Part shown: positions 1 through 10,491 of the stretch, in pieces
How positions within the stretch are numbered: the stretch's first letter is position 1
Layout: each line of letters starts with the position of its first letter
Origin: Byssothecium circinans
Lineage: Eukaryota > Ascomycota > Dothideomycetes > Pleosporales > Massarinaceae
NCBI GenBank assembly: GCA_010015675.1
Contig: ML976999.1
Span: forward strand, 1-16,534
Length of the DNA stretch: 16,534 nt
Reading direction: 5' to 3'
The notes under the pieces: model-generated
What the model was told of the DNA's origin: nothing
The model's database searches: none
What the model saw: the letters and a program-made list of their open reading frames with translations, nothing else
Position numbers and translations under genes: made by a program

Positions 1-1704
1 TTTAGTAGTACTTTACGTTACCTTTTTTTTACTTACCTTTACTACCTAGAATAGCTCCTCCTATAGCATCTGCTTAGCTTTGGCCACCATGTCCTAAGCC
101 ATCTTGCAGAAATGGCTAATGTAGATCAGTTGGCCGTTCAAGTAGAAGATCCTCTTATCCTTTAACTAGTACGTATTGCCTAAGTTGCTAGCCGTTATTG
201 TAACGTACTTACTGTACGCTAGCAAGCTAATCGCCTCGCTTATTAGACTGTACGAGCCGTTAGCCAGATACTTCTCTCTTATATGCAAGAAGAGTTCCTG
301 GTCCTTATCCATCTACTCGTTACGGCACGCCGCCAGAAGTAGTTTCTCTACGGCGAGCACCCTTATGCAGTATACCATGCCGGCGAGTATGTATGAGTAG
401 TTCTTTGCCGTGCGCAAGTGATTCGCCTCGGCGTCAATGCCCAACACGGCGAGAAAGTGAATAAGTCTGCTGCTGAACGGCCGATCACCCACGGACTCAA
501 AGATGAACGATGCAAGTGCGGTAAGCAATACCTCTAGCCAGGATTCCTGATCATTGTCGTTATTATCATCGTCCTTAAGCATCTCCCACAGCGCTACCGC
601 TAGCTCCTTCTAACAGCCCTTCCAGCAGAATAGCTCGCGCGCATCTTTCATAAGATCCATCTCTTCTGTGCGTCCGCTTTAACGGCGGGGGTAGCTGTCC
701 CTATCACCGTTACCATCACTTCCGCCGCTGCTACTCCTAGAGCTCTGATTGCCTAAGACGTCCTCTTTATCTGCCTGCTCGCCGTCTACGTTGCTGTCAC
801 CGTCCTCGCTGCGGCCGCTTCGTTCTATCCTCGCCTGCTCGTTAGCCATGATGCGCAGAAAGTAGCAGACGAACTTGACTATGTAGCCAGCGTAGCGGGC
901 CTGACTCTCTAGGTTCTGCAGTTAGGCTATTAGCCGTTAATTAACCTCCTGCCGCTTCGCACTCTAGAGCCACCATTTTATTTCCCGTGTAAGCGTCTAT
1001 AGCCTGACCATGCTCCTCTCCACTAGTAGCTCAACCAGCTTCGCGGCGCGCTGCAGCCTCACTTCACCCTGATCAGGCAGTCAGATCTGATATGCAAGAT
1101 GCGCTAGATTCCGCTTCGCGAGATGCTCTAGCCATCCCGTCTGCTTGAACCAGCTGGTCTTATTAGTCTTCGCGGCCTCTGCGTCTATCACCTGCGCCTC
1201 CTCTTCATGCGCCTGCGTTGTTACCTCCCATTCAGCCAGCCTTGCACGGATGACGTTAGCCGCCTCTTGGGGGACGGACGACGCGACTGCTGCGTTAACG
1301 ACGAAATATCGCCGCTGCCCGCGAGCCTGGAAGAACGTCTGCACCTTAACTTTTTAGAAAAGCGTGCTTATATCACCCCTCTATAGCAACCCGTGCTCAC
1401 CCTTGCAGTGCTTCCGTAGCCTATCTAGATTGATCGTGATGAAGTTGCAATCTTCCTCAACGCATTGAAGCCCATTGAGCGGCTCTCCTAGCTCCTTGAT
1501 TAGCAGACCTAGCGGCGGTGGCAGGTTAACGTCCTTAGGCTTCTTGATCTACTAGTACCTATAGTACTCTACGATCCTCTCCCTCTCTTTGCTCGCTACG
1601 GCGTGATGATTACGCAGATGCGTGTTTAGATTCTATACACTGGTAGCATGCTCCTTACAGACAAGCACCTTATACTTGTGAAGATACTGAAAGTTTTCTT
1701 CCAT
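1..1704 (-). pseudogene. OrsD/DUF3505 RecQ-like helicase gene, family A copy 1, N-terminal part, RIP-inactivated
   Basis: This is the N-terminal and middle part of a large fungal OrsD-domain (DUF3505) protein, a group commonly fused to a RecQ-like helicase. The frame starts at ATG 1704 (context AAGATGG) and stays open in register to the left edge except for about 17 stops, nearly all TAG. A first zinc-finger-like site has C16, H19, H29 and H34. A second reads C81-x4-C86-x12-H99-x4-H104. They are followed by QTFF...RRYFVV and TGWLEHLA. A later segment (about residues 375-465, 313-582) has LAVLGID and MVYCIRVLAVE, then LFLHIREKYL and SLLAYSKYV, all typical of these proteins. The helicase half would lie left of position 1. 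It is the least mutated copy of its family, with long stop-free stretches at 313-582 and 1081-1344. Family assignment rests on recognition of these motifs; the substrate is unknown. Confidence 0.88.
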
Positions 1705-2105
1705 CTTCTTAAATGATAGCGGTGATTGGGTTCGGCTGCCATTTCTCCTGCGGCGGGTTGTGCTTGGTTGTGGTGATATTGTTGCTGCGGGCAACCATGC
1801 GTTCTAGCAGAACTCTATTGCTGCGAGAGTCTACCCTCGCCTCAACCGTCACTAACGCAAAAAGGTGAAGCTGCAAGATGGGGGATCAGTGCTCCTAATG
1901 CTGCTGAGCAATAGTTGCATACAAAATTCATTAGGAGAACGTGTCGCTGTAGAACGGATTAGCCCTCCCATTCCCACGGATTATCCCTCTCCGCGCCCCG
2001 GATTCAGGCTAGCGACCCTGACGCTAGGCCCGTTCCGCCACGGATTAGGCATAATCCGTCGCGTCCTCTCAGTTAGGCATAATCCGTCGCGTCCTCTCAG
2101 TTAGG
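1705..2105 (-). other. 5' leader and 5' terminus of family A element copy 1
   Basis: This non-coding leader lies upstream of the minus-strand gene starting at 1704. The same stretch recurs beside the copies at 5716-6085, 6275-6646 and 11666-12034, and all four stop at the same bases, GTTAGG. After that point the four flanks differ, so 2105 is the real end of the repeated unit. It holds six CGGATT sites in either orientation (1955, 1977, 1999, 2041, 2053 and 2081). A plus-strand frame at 1865-2104 is open here but closed in the more mutated copies, so I do not call it a gene. A promoter role is inferred from position only. Confidence 0.7.
2045..2105. repeat. 28-bp direct duplication at the family A terminus
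   Basis: A 28-bp unit occurs twice in perfect tandem (2045-2072 and 2073-2100), each starting TTAGGCATAATCCG, and is followed by a closing TTAGG at 2101-2105. The other family A copies have only one unit. The first unit overlaps an inverted repeat (GGATTA at 2042-2047, TAATCC at 2052-2057). It matches the pattern of terminal tandem units seen in families E and F. Confidence 0.9.
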
Positions 2106-3338
2106 CTTGCCGCGCTTGGCACCTTCTGCCTAATCCTACTACTCCCCTGCTTCTCCCTCCTCTATCGCCTCATCGACCTCCTCTATCTCCTCATTAACCT
2201 CATCTATTATCTCATCTATATCCCCCATCTCTTCCTCTATCTCTTCTTCGTCTGCCTCCTCCCCTTCTACCTCCCTTTCTACCTGCCTGACTAACGCCTC
2301 CCATGCCTCTCGCTGCTGGCGTGTGAACTGGTATTTAGGGCTCTTCCACGTATGCTCCTTCTACGTGCGTGCAAAAAATATTAACATCTGCTGCCATGGC
2401 CACGCGTACTTAATAATAGCATCTTTGTTTATGTATGGCTATAACGGCTAGAACCGCGTCTAGTGCTTCTCTATTTGAATTGCCTCTAACCGCACAAACA
2501 CGCTAATCTGATTAATGACGGACGCCTGGCTAAACCGCGCCAACCCCTCTATGGCCGCCTAAATCGCCGCCTCCATAGGCTCTACTTCTTCGTCCTTCCT
2601 AGGGTCAGGGTCAGCAATAGGTTCCTTAATGCATGCTAATAAATTAGGCCTCTCTATGCTAACTAAATATGGCAACTACTGCGTCCGCTCTAACCACGGG
2701 TTCACCTCGTCCCTCTCGCCATCCTGGATGGTGTTCTGTGCCCGCTTTTTAATATTCTCCTACGCCTTAGCCATCTGCTCCCCCACTCGCGCCCATGCTG
2801 CGTCCCCGTTAACGGGCACGACGTCTGGGCCGTTGTCGCTAGGCTGCTACACCTAGAAATACTGCGATCCCTAGCCCTAGACTAATAACTGCTAGCAATA
2901 AATAGTCCTACAACCCTTGCTAATGTGGGTTTGGATCTTTTACTTCTCTACACGGCTTAGATGGCCTCCTTTCTCTGCTAGCGACTAATCGTGGGCTTCT
3001 CGCTAATAGTTCTTCATCACGCGTCTACTTCAAAATATCTGGTGGCAACTGTCTGGGTCAATCTAACACATCAACCCGTCTCCGTACACCGGCAACTAAT
3101 GTATAGGCTGGATGATCTGGCTGGGCACCTCTAACTCACTAGCATATTTGATCAACCTGGCCCAACTGCTGACCTCGTCTGCTACTGATTTAGCTTGCTT
3201 GCGCTTGACTAGATGGGCACGCTGCAAATAGCTCTTGACTTAGTTAGGTAAAACGCCATGTCTATACTCTTTGCAAACTGCCAACCTATACTTAACCAAA
3301 TGCTTGAAAAACTCACCTGTAACGCTGCTCTCTGTCAT
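2106..3338 (-). pseudogene. OrsD/DUF3505 protein gene, family E, 5' part, RIP-inactivated
   Basis: This is the N-terminal part of an OrsD-domain protein from a different family than its neighbours. The frame from ATG 3338 runs in one register to the junction at 2106 with about 20 stops. The zinc finger has C22, Y25 (expected Cys), Y37 (expected His) and H42. Both changes are what a C-to-T change before A would make (TGT to TAT, CAT to TAT). Later motifs include YGDGLMC, GSQYF, NPWLERTQ, LVSMLRPNLLAC and WPWQQMLIFFART, all typical of this group. The last part (about 2145-2290) encodes a long Glu/Asp-rich stretch, seen as a CT-rich plus strand. The rest of the gene is missing: the sequence changes at once to the family A terminus at 2105. 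No helicase domain is present. Confidence 0.87.
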
Positions 3339-3479
3339 GATGATTATACTTGGACGGTTAACTACGGATGAATGCTAATAATGGGCGACAACGGGTTACT
3401 AGCATGCGCCATGGGCTATGAATAATTATCTATGATAGGCTGCGTTAAACTACGGACTACATTTTATATGTAGCGTTAT
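3339..3479 (-). other. Gene-proximal leader of the family E element
   Basis: This single-copy stretch lies between the family E start codon and its repeated 5' terminal region. It is AT-rich with many TpA steps and has no reading frame. It continues directly into the first 381-bp unit at 3480. A promoter or 5' UTR role is inferred from position. Confidence 0.5.
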
Positions 3480-4443
3480 AGACGCGTCTTACCTCCTATA
3501 TATATAATGTGACTAAACGCGTGGTTAACGTTCGTGACTACTATTTATTATATTAGAACGTCTCTAATCCTAGTTGCTTAGGGTCTCGCGGCCTTACTAA
3601 ACCCTTACTTAAAACCCTAACGCCATTAACCACACAAGCTGCGTGGATGCAAACTGGCTGAGATGTGCAACTTAATGCGCTGATTCACATACTTGAGTTT
3701 GAAGTAAATCAGCCTGCGGGAACCTAACAACACTGACCTTAGAATATAATGACATGGAGCCTACGTGCCTCAATCTACGCTAGGATATAAGATATCCTAT
3801 CCCTAATAAATAAAGTTTCAAAATGATATAGAGGGCTGACTGTCAATAGAGCCCTAGGATAGATATGCAACTTGATGCGCTAATTCACATACTTAAGTTT
3901 AAAGTAAATCAGCCTGTGGGAACCTAATGACACCAACCTTAGAATATAATAATATAGAGCCTACGTGCCTCAATCTACGCTAGGATATAAGATATCCTAT
4001 CCCTAATAAATAAAGTTTTAAAATGACATGGAGGGCTGACTATTAATAGAGCCCTAGGATAGACGCGTCTTACCTCCTATATATGTAATATGACTAAACG
4101 CGTGGTTAACGTTCATGACCGCTGTTCGTCATATTAGAACGTCTCTAATCCTAGTCACTTAGGGTCTCGCGGCCTTACTAAACCCTTACTTGAAACCCTA
4201 ACGCTATTAACCACACAAGCTGCGTGGATGTAAACTAGCTGAGATGTGCAACTTGATGCGCTAATTCACATACTTAAGTTTAAAGTAAATTAGCCTGCGG
4301 GAACCTAACGACACTAACCTTAGAACATAACGACATGGAGCCTACGTGCCTCAATCTACGCTAGGATATGAGATATCCTATCCCTAATAAATAAAGTTTC
4401 AAAATGACATGGAGGGCTGACTGTCAATAGAGCCCTAGGATAG
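3480..4443. repeat. Three tandem copies (381, 200, 381 bp) of the family E 5' terminus
   Basis: Unit 1 is 3480-3860, unit 2 is 3861-4060 and unit 3 is 4061-4441. Unit 2 matches only the distal 200 bp of unit 1, at an exact 200-bp offset. Units 1 and 3 are full 381-bp copies starting with the palindrome AGACGCGTCT. Each unit ends GAGCCCTAGGAT and is followed by AG. Each full unit has two small hairpins near its end: AGGATAT/ATATCCT (3782/3792 and 4363/4373) and AGGGCT/AGCCCT (3832/3850 and 4413/4431). Single TTAGGG and CCCTAA hexamers occur at 3578 and 3615, and again at 4159 and 4196. Differences between units are mostly C/T or G/A. The units lack TG...CA ends, target duplications and a primer site, so they are not LTRs. 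They are best read as repeated 5' ends of the family E element. Confidence 0.88.
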
Positions 4444-5715
4444 AAAGTAAATAAGCCTGCTACTAAATAGCTAATCACCCACGGACTTAAAGATAAATGA
4501 TGCAAGTGCGTCAAGTAATGCCTCTAGCTAGGGTTCCTAATTATTATCATCATTATTATTAAGCATCTCTTACAGCGTTACCACTAGCTCCTTCTAACGG
4601 CCCTTCTAGTAGAATAGCTCGCGCGCATCCTTTATAAGATCCGTCTCTTCTGTGCGTCCACTTTAACGGCGCGGGCGGCTATCCCTATCACTGTTACTGT
4701 CACTTCCGCCGCTGCTACTCCTAGAGCTCTAATTATCTGAGATGTCCTTTTTATCTGCCCACTTGCCATCTACGTCACTGTTGCCGTCTACGTCGCTATT
4801 GCTATCCTCGCCGTGGCTGCTTCGTTCTATCCTTACCTGCTCATCGGCCACGATGCGTAGAAAGTAGCAGACGAACTTAACTATGTAGCCGGCGTAGCAG
4901 GCCTAACTCTTTAGGTTCTACAGTTAGGCTATTAGCCATTGATTAACCTCCTGCTACTTTATACTTTAGAGCCACCATCTTATTTCCCATGCAAGCGTTA
5001 ATAGCCTAACCACGCTCCTCTCCACTAGCAGCTTAACTAGCTTCGCAGCGCGCTGCAGCTTCACTTCACCCTGATCGGGCAGTTAGATCTGATGTGTGAG
5101 ATGCGCTAGATTCCACTTCGCGAGATGCTCTAGCTATCCTGTCCGCTTAAACTAGCTGGTCTTATTAGTCTTCATAGCCTCTACGTCTATTACCTGCGCC
5201 TCCTCTTTATGCGCCTGCGTTGTTACCTCCCATTCAGCTAGCCTTGCATGGATAACGTCGGCCGGCTCGCAGGGGACGGACGACGCGCTATTGTTGACTG
5301 CTACCTTGACGATGAAATATCGCCGCTGCCTGCCAGCCTAGAAGAACGTCTGCACCTTAACTTTCTAAAAAAGCGTGCTCGTATCACCCTTCCATAGCAG
5401 CCCGTGCTTACTCTTGCAGTACTTTCGTAGCCCATCCTAATTAATTGTAATGAAGTTGCAACCTTCCTTAGCGCATTAAAGCCTATTAAGTAGCTCTCCT
5501 AACTCCTTAATTGGCGGACCTAGTAGCGGTGGTAGTTTAACGTCCTTAGGCTTCTTAATCTACTAGTACCTATAGTGCTCTATAATCCTCTCCCTTTCTT
5601 TGCTTGCCATAGCATGATGATCACGCAGATGCGCGTTTAGATTCTATACACTAGTAGCATGCTCCCTGCAGACAAGCACCTTATACTTGTAAAGATACTG
5701 AAAGTTTTCTTCTAT
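4442..5715 (-). pseudogene. OrsD/DUF3505 helicase gene, family A copy 2, truncated and RIP-inactivated
   Basis: This is a second copy of the 1-1704 gene, matching about 452-1704 of copy 1 end to end. It stops at its 3' side where the family E terminus begins, sharing only AG at the joint. The start codon is lost: the ATG of copy 1 is ATA here (5713-5715). Many extra TAG codons and TpA changes are present compared with copy 1. The Ser/Asp-rich linker is still recognisable near 4690-4800. It cannot encode a protein. Damage is intermediate between copy 1 and the copies at 6084 and 10717. Confidence 0.88.
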
Positions 5716-6085
5716 ATTCTTAAATGATAGCGGTGATCGGGTTCGGCTACTATTTCTCCTGTAGTGGGTTGCGCTTCATTATGTTAACGTTACTATGGGT
5801 GACTATACGTCCTAGCAGAACTCCATTGCTACTAGAGTCTACCCTCACCTTGACCGCCACCCAACGCAGAGAGTAGAGCTACAAGGTGGGGGATCAGTGC
5901 TCCTAATGCTACTAAGCAATAGTTGCCTACAAAATTCGTTCAGAGAATGTGTCGCTGCGGAGTGGATTATCCCTCCCGTTCCTACGGATCATCCCTATCT
6001 GCGCCCTGGATTCGGGCTAGCGACCCTAACGCTAGACCTATTCCGCCATGGATCATGCATGATCCGTCGCATCCTCTTAGTTAGG
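5716..6085 (-). other. 5' leader and terminus of family A copy 2, with a 16-bp perfect palindrome
   Basis: This leader matches 1705-2072 and ends at the same GTTAGG (6080-6085). Here the terminal inverted repeat is a perfect palindrome, GGATCATGCATGATCC, at 6050-6065. It has only one 28-bp unit. The next base run already belongs to the interior of copy 3, so the two fragments are joined with at most GG in common. Confidence 0.75.
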
Positions 6086-6274
6086 TGGTAGTAGGTTAAC
6101 GTTCTTAGGCTTCTTAATCTACTAGTACCTATAGTACTCTATGATCCTTTCCCTCTCTTTGCTTGCTATAGCGTAATAATCACGTAGATGCGTGTTTAGA
6201 TTCTGTATACTAGTAGCATGCTCCTTATAGATAAGCACCTTATACTTGCGAAGATACTAAAAGTTTTCTTCCAT
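6084..6274 (-). pseudogene. OrsD/DUF3505 helicase gene, family A copy 3, short 5' remnant
   Basis: Only about 64 N-terminal codons remain, matching about 1513-1704 of copy 1. The start codon is kept at 6272-6274. The sequence is interrupted by TAG codons at the same Gln sites as copy 1, and the RIP load is heavier. It is truncated on its 3' side, where it joins the 5' terminus of copy 2. It covers the first zinc-finger-like region only. Confidence 0.82.
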
Positions 6275-6646
6275 CTTCTTAAATAATAGCAGTGATTAGG
6301 TTTGGCTGCCATTTCTCCTACGGTAGGTTACGCTTAGTTATAGTAATGTTACTACTACGGGCAACTATGCGTTCTAGTAGAACTCTATTACTGTAAGAGT
6401 CTACCCTTACCTTAACCATTACTAACGTAAAAAGTAAAGCTATAGGATAGGGGATTAGTGCTCCTAATGCTACTAAGTAATAGCTATATACAAAATTTAT
6501 TAGGAGAACGTATTACTATAGAATAGATTAGCCCTCCCATCCCTATAGATTATCCCTATCCGCGCCCTAGATTTAGGCTAGTAACCCTAACGCTAGACTT
6601 ATTCTACCATAGATTAGGCATGATCCATCGCGTCCTCTTAGTTAGG
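6275..6646 (-). other. 5' leader and terminus of family A copy 3
   Basis: This heavily mutated version of the family A leader ends at GTTAGG (6641-6646), as in the other copies. The terminal inverted repeat has decayed to AGATTAGGCATGATCC. The plus-strand frame that is open in copies 1 and 2 is closed here by several stops. It abuts the helicase domain of the 6647-10228 gene. Confidence 0.72.
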
Positions 6647-9600
6647 GTACTTCTACTTTAACCCCCCTACTAACCCGTACACGGCCTCCTCCTCTTCTTC
6701 CACGTTATATTCCTGCACTTAATATTAGATGTTTAGCTGTGATGTCACCCCCTAGAACTACTAGCACTGCTCTCTATCTAGCAACCCTATTAGCTATGCG
6801 AATTATGCCTCCTTACTAGGCCGCAACGTCACTATTAAATATACTATCTGCGTCTCTACCATAACTAACCTCTATAATGCTAACATCCGTGCTCTCTACC
6901 CCTGCACTAAATCTAACACTACGTAGCACTTATCTACTATGATCCAATCTAACTAGCCCATAGCGCGCTAGCGGTTCATGAAATGCCTAAACGCTTCCCT
7001 TATAGCGGACTTAGGCGTTACTAATACTACCTACGCCCACTTATGTAGCCTATAACTATCCTACTCTATATACGTAATCCCTAACTTATTACACTACTCC
7101 TTTATATTCCCCTATAATAATACTAGTAGCATGATGACTACTATCACCCCACTAGAAACTGACACTAGCAGCATGAATAACACGCTCTTGCCTACCCCTA
7201 TCCCTATGATTGCTACCATAGGGCTCTTTTACTGCATAATAGCCTATACTACTAGCTTCTACACGCTATAGAATGCTATCTACTAGTCTACTAACTTCTA
7301 TAACTCCTCCTTAACGTCTACGTGCCGCATCATCCTCTACTATTAGTACTCCTCTTCTATAGCTTCTCTACGTGTGGTGGCTGTGGCCCTTATTCCCCTA
7401 TTATACTACGCCTTAAATGTAGATAGCATCTATAAAAATGCGTGCTACTCCTCGCTCACCCGTTGGAACGCTGCCTGCTTAGACTTAGTGCTAAACGTAG
7501 CTTCGCTAATTAGCCGCCCATATATTAACCCGCTAATATAGGAACTGTGCCTAGTCTATAGATTAGCTACTTCATCTTCCTCCTCCCCCTTATTATCCTT
7601 ATTAGCCTGTACTAACGTCCGCACGGCTATCTTGCTATTAATATATTAGTAGTAAATTACCTTAGTCCTATACCTCTATCCTATAATAGTCATGGGAACG
7701 CCCATGTACTCTAACGAAGCCTTCTAGATAGCGTGCTTAACCTAGTTACTATTCTACAGCTTAACTATATAGCTATCTTCTTCTTTATCTTCGTCTTCCT
7801 CTTCCTCTTCCCCTTTGCCTCCTATACTCTACTATGAATGGTTATTAGTTGTCCGCTTCTTTCACTAGGGCATAGTCTATTCCTTCTCTAGCTTAGGTTC
7901 CTAAATATACGCGCTAGACTTGACCTCCTTACTGCCTAACATGCGTTCTATCTTCTCCGTGAATAGTAGTGCGAACTATAAATAATACACCATTAACTTA
8001 CCTACTTTACGCGGTAAATATTAGTAGATCACCTTAGTGCTCCCTAACTACCTAATGTTTTTATGGTACATGGTTACATACACCACTAACCTACCTTTAA
8101 TAAAAATACCCTAACTCTCTCTATTTGCGCTGTTCTTATACTAGATTGTTACTAGCTTAGTTCCTTATGCTAGCGACCCCCCTATCATGTGCACTAACGC
8201 TGCTAACTCTTGCCAGAACTCCCTCATAGCTTATTAGTATGCCTTGATCTAGTCTTAGTTCTATACTATGGGCCTGCTAATAGCTATGGCCGCTCTAGTC
8301 ACTGTTCTATCAATGAACTCCCTTATTAACTATAGCTTGTTGATTAACCGCTGCTCTAACTATATTAGGGGAAACTCCGCGTTAATAGTATCTATGTTAT
8401 GGGCATCTTCTATAAAACTCTACCCTATTTTCTACTCAGCTAGGTTATCTACTAACCTATCCTAATAGATTTTAGGTAATATAGTGGTGCCTAGCACGAT
8501 GCTGCCCTCCTTATTAACTTATAACAGCATTAACGCCTCTATTAATTACCTCTGCGCGTTAGCAACTATGCCGTGGATTATCAACTATAACTATGGCATG
8601 CTAAAGCGGATGTTACTATATAATAATGTATTATCTACCTAATCTACCACGCCTTCTGCGCTGAAACTGTACTGGATCTTCATCCCGTATGCCTTCAACC
8701 GCTGGATGGCGTCAATGGGAGTTAGCTTGCTGTTATACTTAGTCAACGTCATAAAGTGGTTAGCTATTTCCTTTATAAAGTAGAAATAGCTAGGTGCTAT
8801 ATCTTCCGCGTCCTGCTAACTCTACCCTTCTACCTCTAACTCAGCTCTATGGACCTTGCGCATCTGCGTTAACTAGTACAACACTAACATGCGCGACATA
8901 TTAATGACGGCGGCTTACTTAGGCGTGTATAGCAACGGTATCATCTACCTATAGTTAGTGTTAATCCCTAGCACGGCTATGGCGCTGATTAACGCACTAC
9001 TGTACTTATTGTCTCCTAGTTTATAGTCTAGTAACTATAATATGAACTTTAATACCTATTCCTCTAGCTCTTCTTCTTATTCTGCGTTAAATCTATCATT
9101 ACTATTAGACTTAGAAAACTAATCATCCCTATCCTTATCCTTATCTCGCCCTACCATGGCTTTGATTTTTTGCAACGGCCTTTCCTGCTGGGTGGTTAAA
9201 TGGTATAGTGGCCTCCTACTTTAGACCTTATACTCTTTATCTGCGCTAATCTTAGGTAGCTTATAGGTCTACTAAATATACTATATAATCTCTAACTACT
9301 ACCCACTGTACTTAACCATGGTCTTGCCCGTCTGTCATGCGTTAAACGGCTTCTCATTAGTAATGCCACCCACCTTACGCTAGTTAATATAGTTCATGGC
9401 TACTAACCCTACTATAGTAGACTATAATGACTACTAGGCCTTATAGATAACTATCTATAATACCTAATATACCTTATTTAATACCTTCTCTCTAGGCCCT
9501 AGCTTCTAGACAGTAGTTAATAGCTAACTATGGTCTAAGCCCTTTAAATATTTTGTCTACCTAGCGTAGTCTAGATACGCGTTAAATATGTACTAGTCTT

Positions 9601-10228
9601 AGTTAGCGTTAATATAGTCCTGCTACCTCTTCCTAGAAAGCTCTATGTTAGTAGTCACCTAGCTTAATAACATAGTAATAGCTTACTAGATGTCCTTATC
9701 CTTGTCCCCATAGTTAGGTCTATGCTAGTTTTGCTTAGGCTCACTAACTGCAAATGGCTTACCTAGATGGCCTACGGGCTAGAACTTCTAGTATGACACC
9801 CCTTCTATCTATATAACAGGATGCTCTAGCTACTGGCCTTTGCCGGGTCAGCCTTACTTCCTTGTGTTCTGCTAGCCGTGCTCAGACCAGCAATAGCTCT
9901 AGATATCTTATATAGTGCGATATATGCGACTACACGCTTAATTGCTAGCTGTGGACCCTATATACATGAATCCATCCTTATATACTTCTAAGTAGGGGAT
10001 AGGCCTAGATTCAGGCTTAGGAAACATAACTTTATCTTCTATAGTCACCTATTAACAGAATGACCTAGTGGCTAAAACCACTCTCTAGCGCGTCTTTAGG
10101 GTGAATTCCTTATGCTTATGGTCTAGGTAGGTACGCAGCTAGGACCGCACCATAGCATGATAGTGGGTCTTACAGATTACAACGCGATATGCCCGCGAAT
10201 ATTCAAAAATACTGTTCAACTGCTCCAT
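6647..10228 (-). pseudogene. OrsD/DUF3505 RecQ-like helicase gene, family F copy 1, nearly full length, RIP-inactivated
   Basis: This is the most complete gene of the window, about 1,194 codons in one register from ATG 10228 with no net indel but well over fifty TAG/TAA stops. The N-terminal zinc-finger-like site has C19, H22, Y34 (expected His) and H39. Next come the OrsD-type segment YKDGFMYIGS and PVGHLGKPFAVS. The middle contains SAIAVLGI, YKNSANRES, YVTMYHKN and LPRKVGKLMVYYL (about residue 740). An acidic linker lies near 7769-7812. A RecQ-like ATPase core follows, with Walker A GIGVGKS (7184-7204, Lys 1014) and a Walker B box reading DKCY (6923-6934). Both changes in that box fit RIP of DECH. 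The gene ends at 6646/6647 within the first helicase lobe, so the second lobe is missing. Residues 740-903 hold a tyrosine-recombinase-like spacing described in the findings. By family it would act on DNA in the nucleus; this copy cannot be functional. Confidence 0.9.
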
Positions 10229-10491
10229 GCTGCTAGCTATGGGTGCGCTCTATCGTGTAGGTGTGGAAATCATTAATTAGCTAAGTATAGCCTTACTTAG
10301 CGCTATAGGTATAAATACTAACTTAACGTTACCTATACTACTCCTACCCTAATTATATCGCGAAACTACGTCGCATTATAGCCGTGAGACCAGCAATGGA
10401 TTACGCTTACCGTGCTACACCTGCCTGTAAAGTTGCAGCCCTACCTTCCGTTGTCTTAGACCCTATCTAGTTTTTTGAAGTTTATAAATCA
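10229..10491 (-). other. 5' leader of family F copy 1
   Basis: This is a non-coding leader upstream of ATG 10228. It is partly similar to the leaders at 12864-13119 and 13623-13909, clearest near CCCTATCTAGTTTTTT (10460-10476). An inverted repeat CTATCT/AGATAG spans about 10463-10496. A promoter role is inferred from position. Confidence 0.55.

Noticed and set aside
176..400. Plus-strand open frames at 176-400, 1145-1357, 2629-2856 and 8268-8465
   Set aside because: All lie opposite recognisable minus-strand OrsD/helicase codons and have no family resemblance of their own.
1865..2104. Plus-strand 79-codon open frame, with a similar open frame at 5897-6091
   Set aside because: It lies in the family A leader and is similar only because the DNA is a repeat. 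The equivalent frames in copies 3 and 4 are closed, there is no domain, and the opposite strand carries the element's real gene.
2145..2290. Simple CT-rich low-complexity repeat
   Set aside because: On the minus strand it encodes the Glu/Asp-rich region in frame with the upstream OrsD gene, so it is coding in origin.
3578..3620. Interstitial telomere tract
   Set aside because: Only single TTAGGG and CCCTAA hexamers are present, not a run; isolated hexamers are expected by chance.
3480..4443. LTRs of a retrotransposon
   Set aside because: Copies are directly adjacent with no internal domain, lack TG...CA ends and a primer-binding site, and the middle copy is truncated from one side only.
4413..4443. 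Helitron 3' end (hairpin followed by CTAG)
   Set aside because: The hairpin stem is only 6 bp, the CTAG sits directly at the stem with no canonical end, and no Rep motif is seen. The family has a RecQ-like, not a Pif1-like, helicase.
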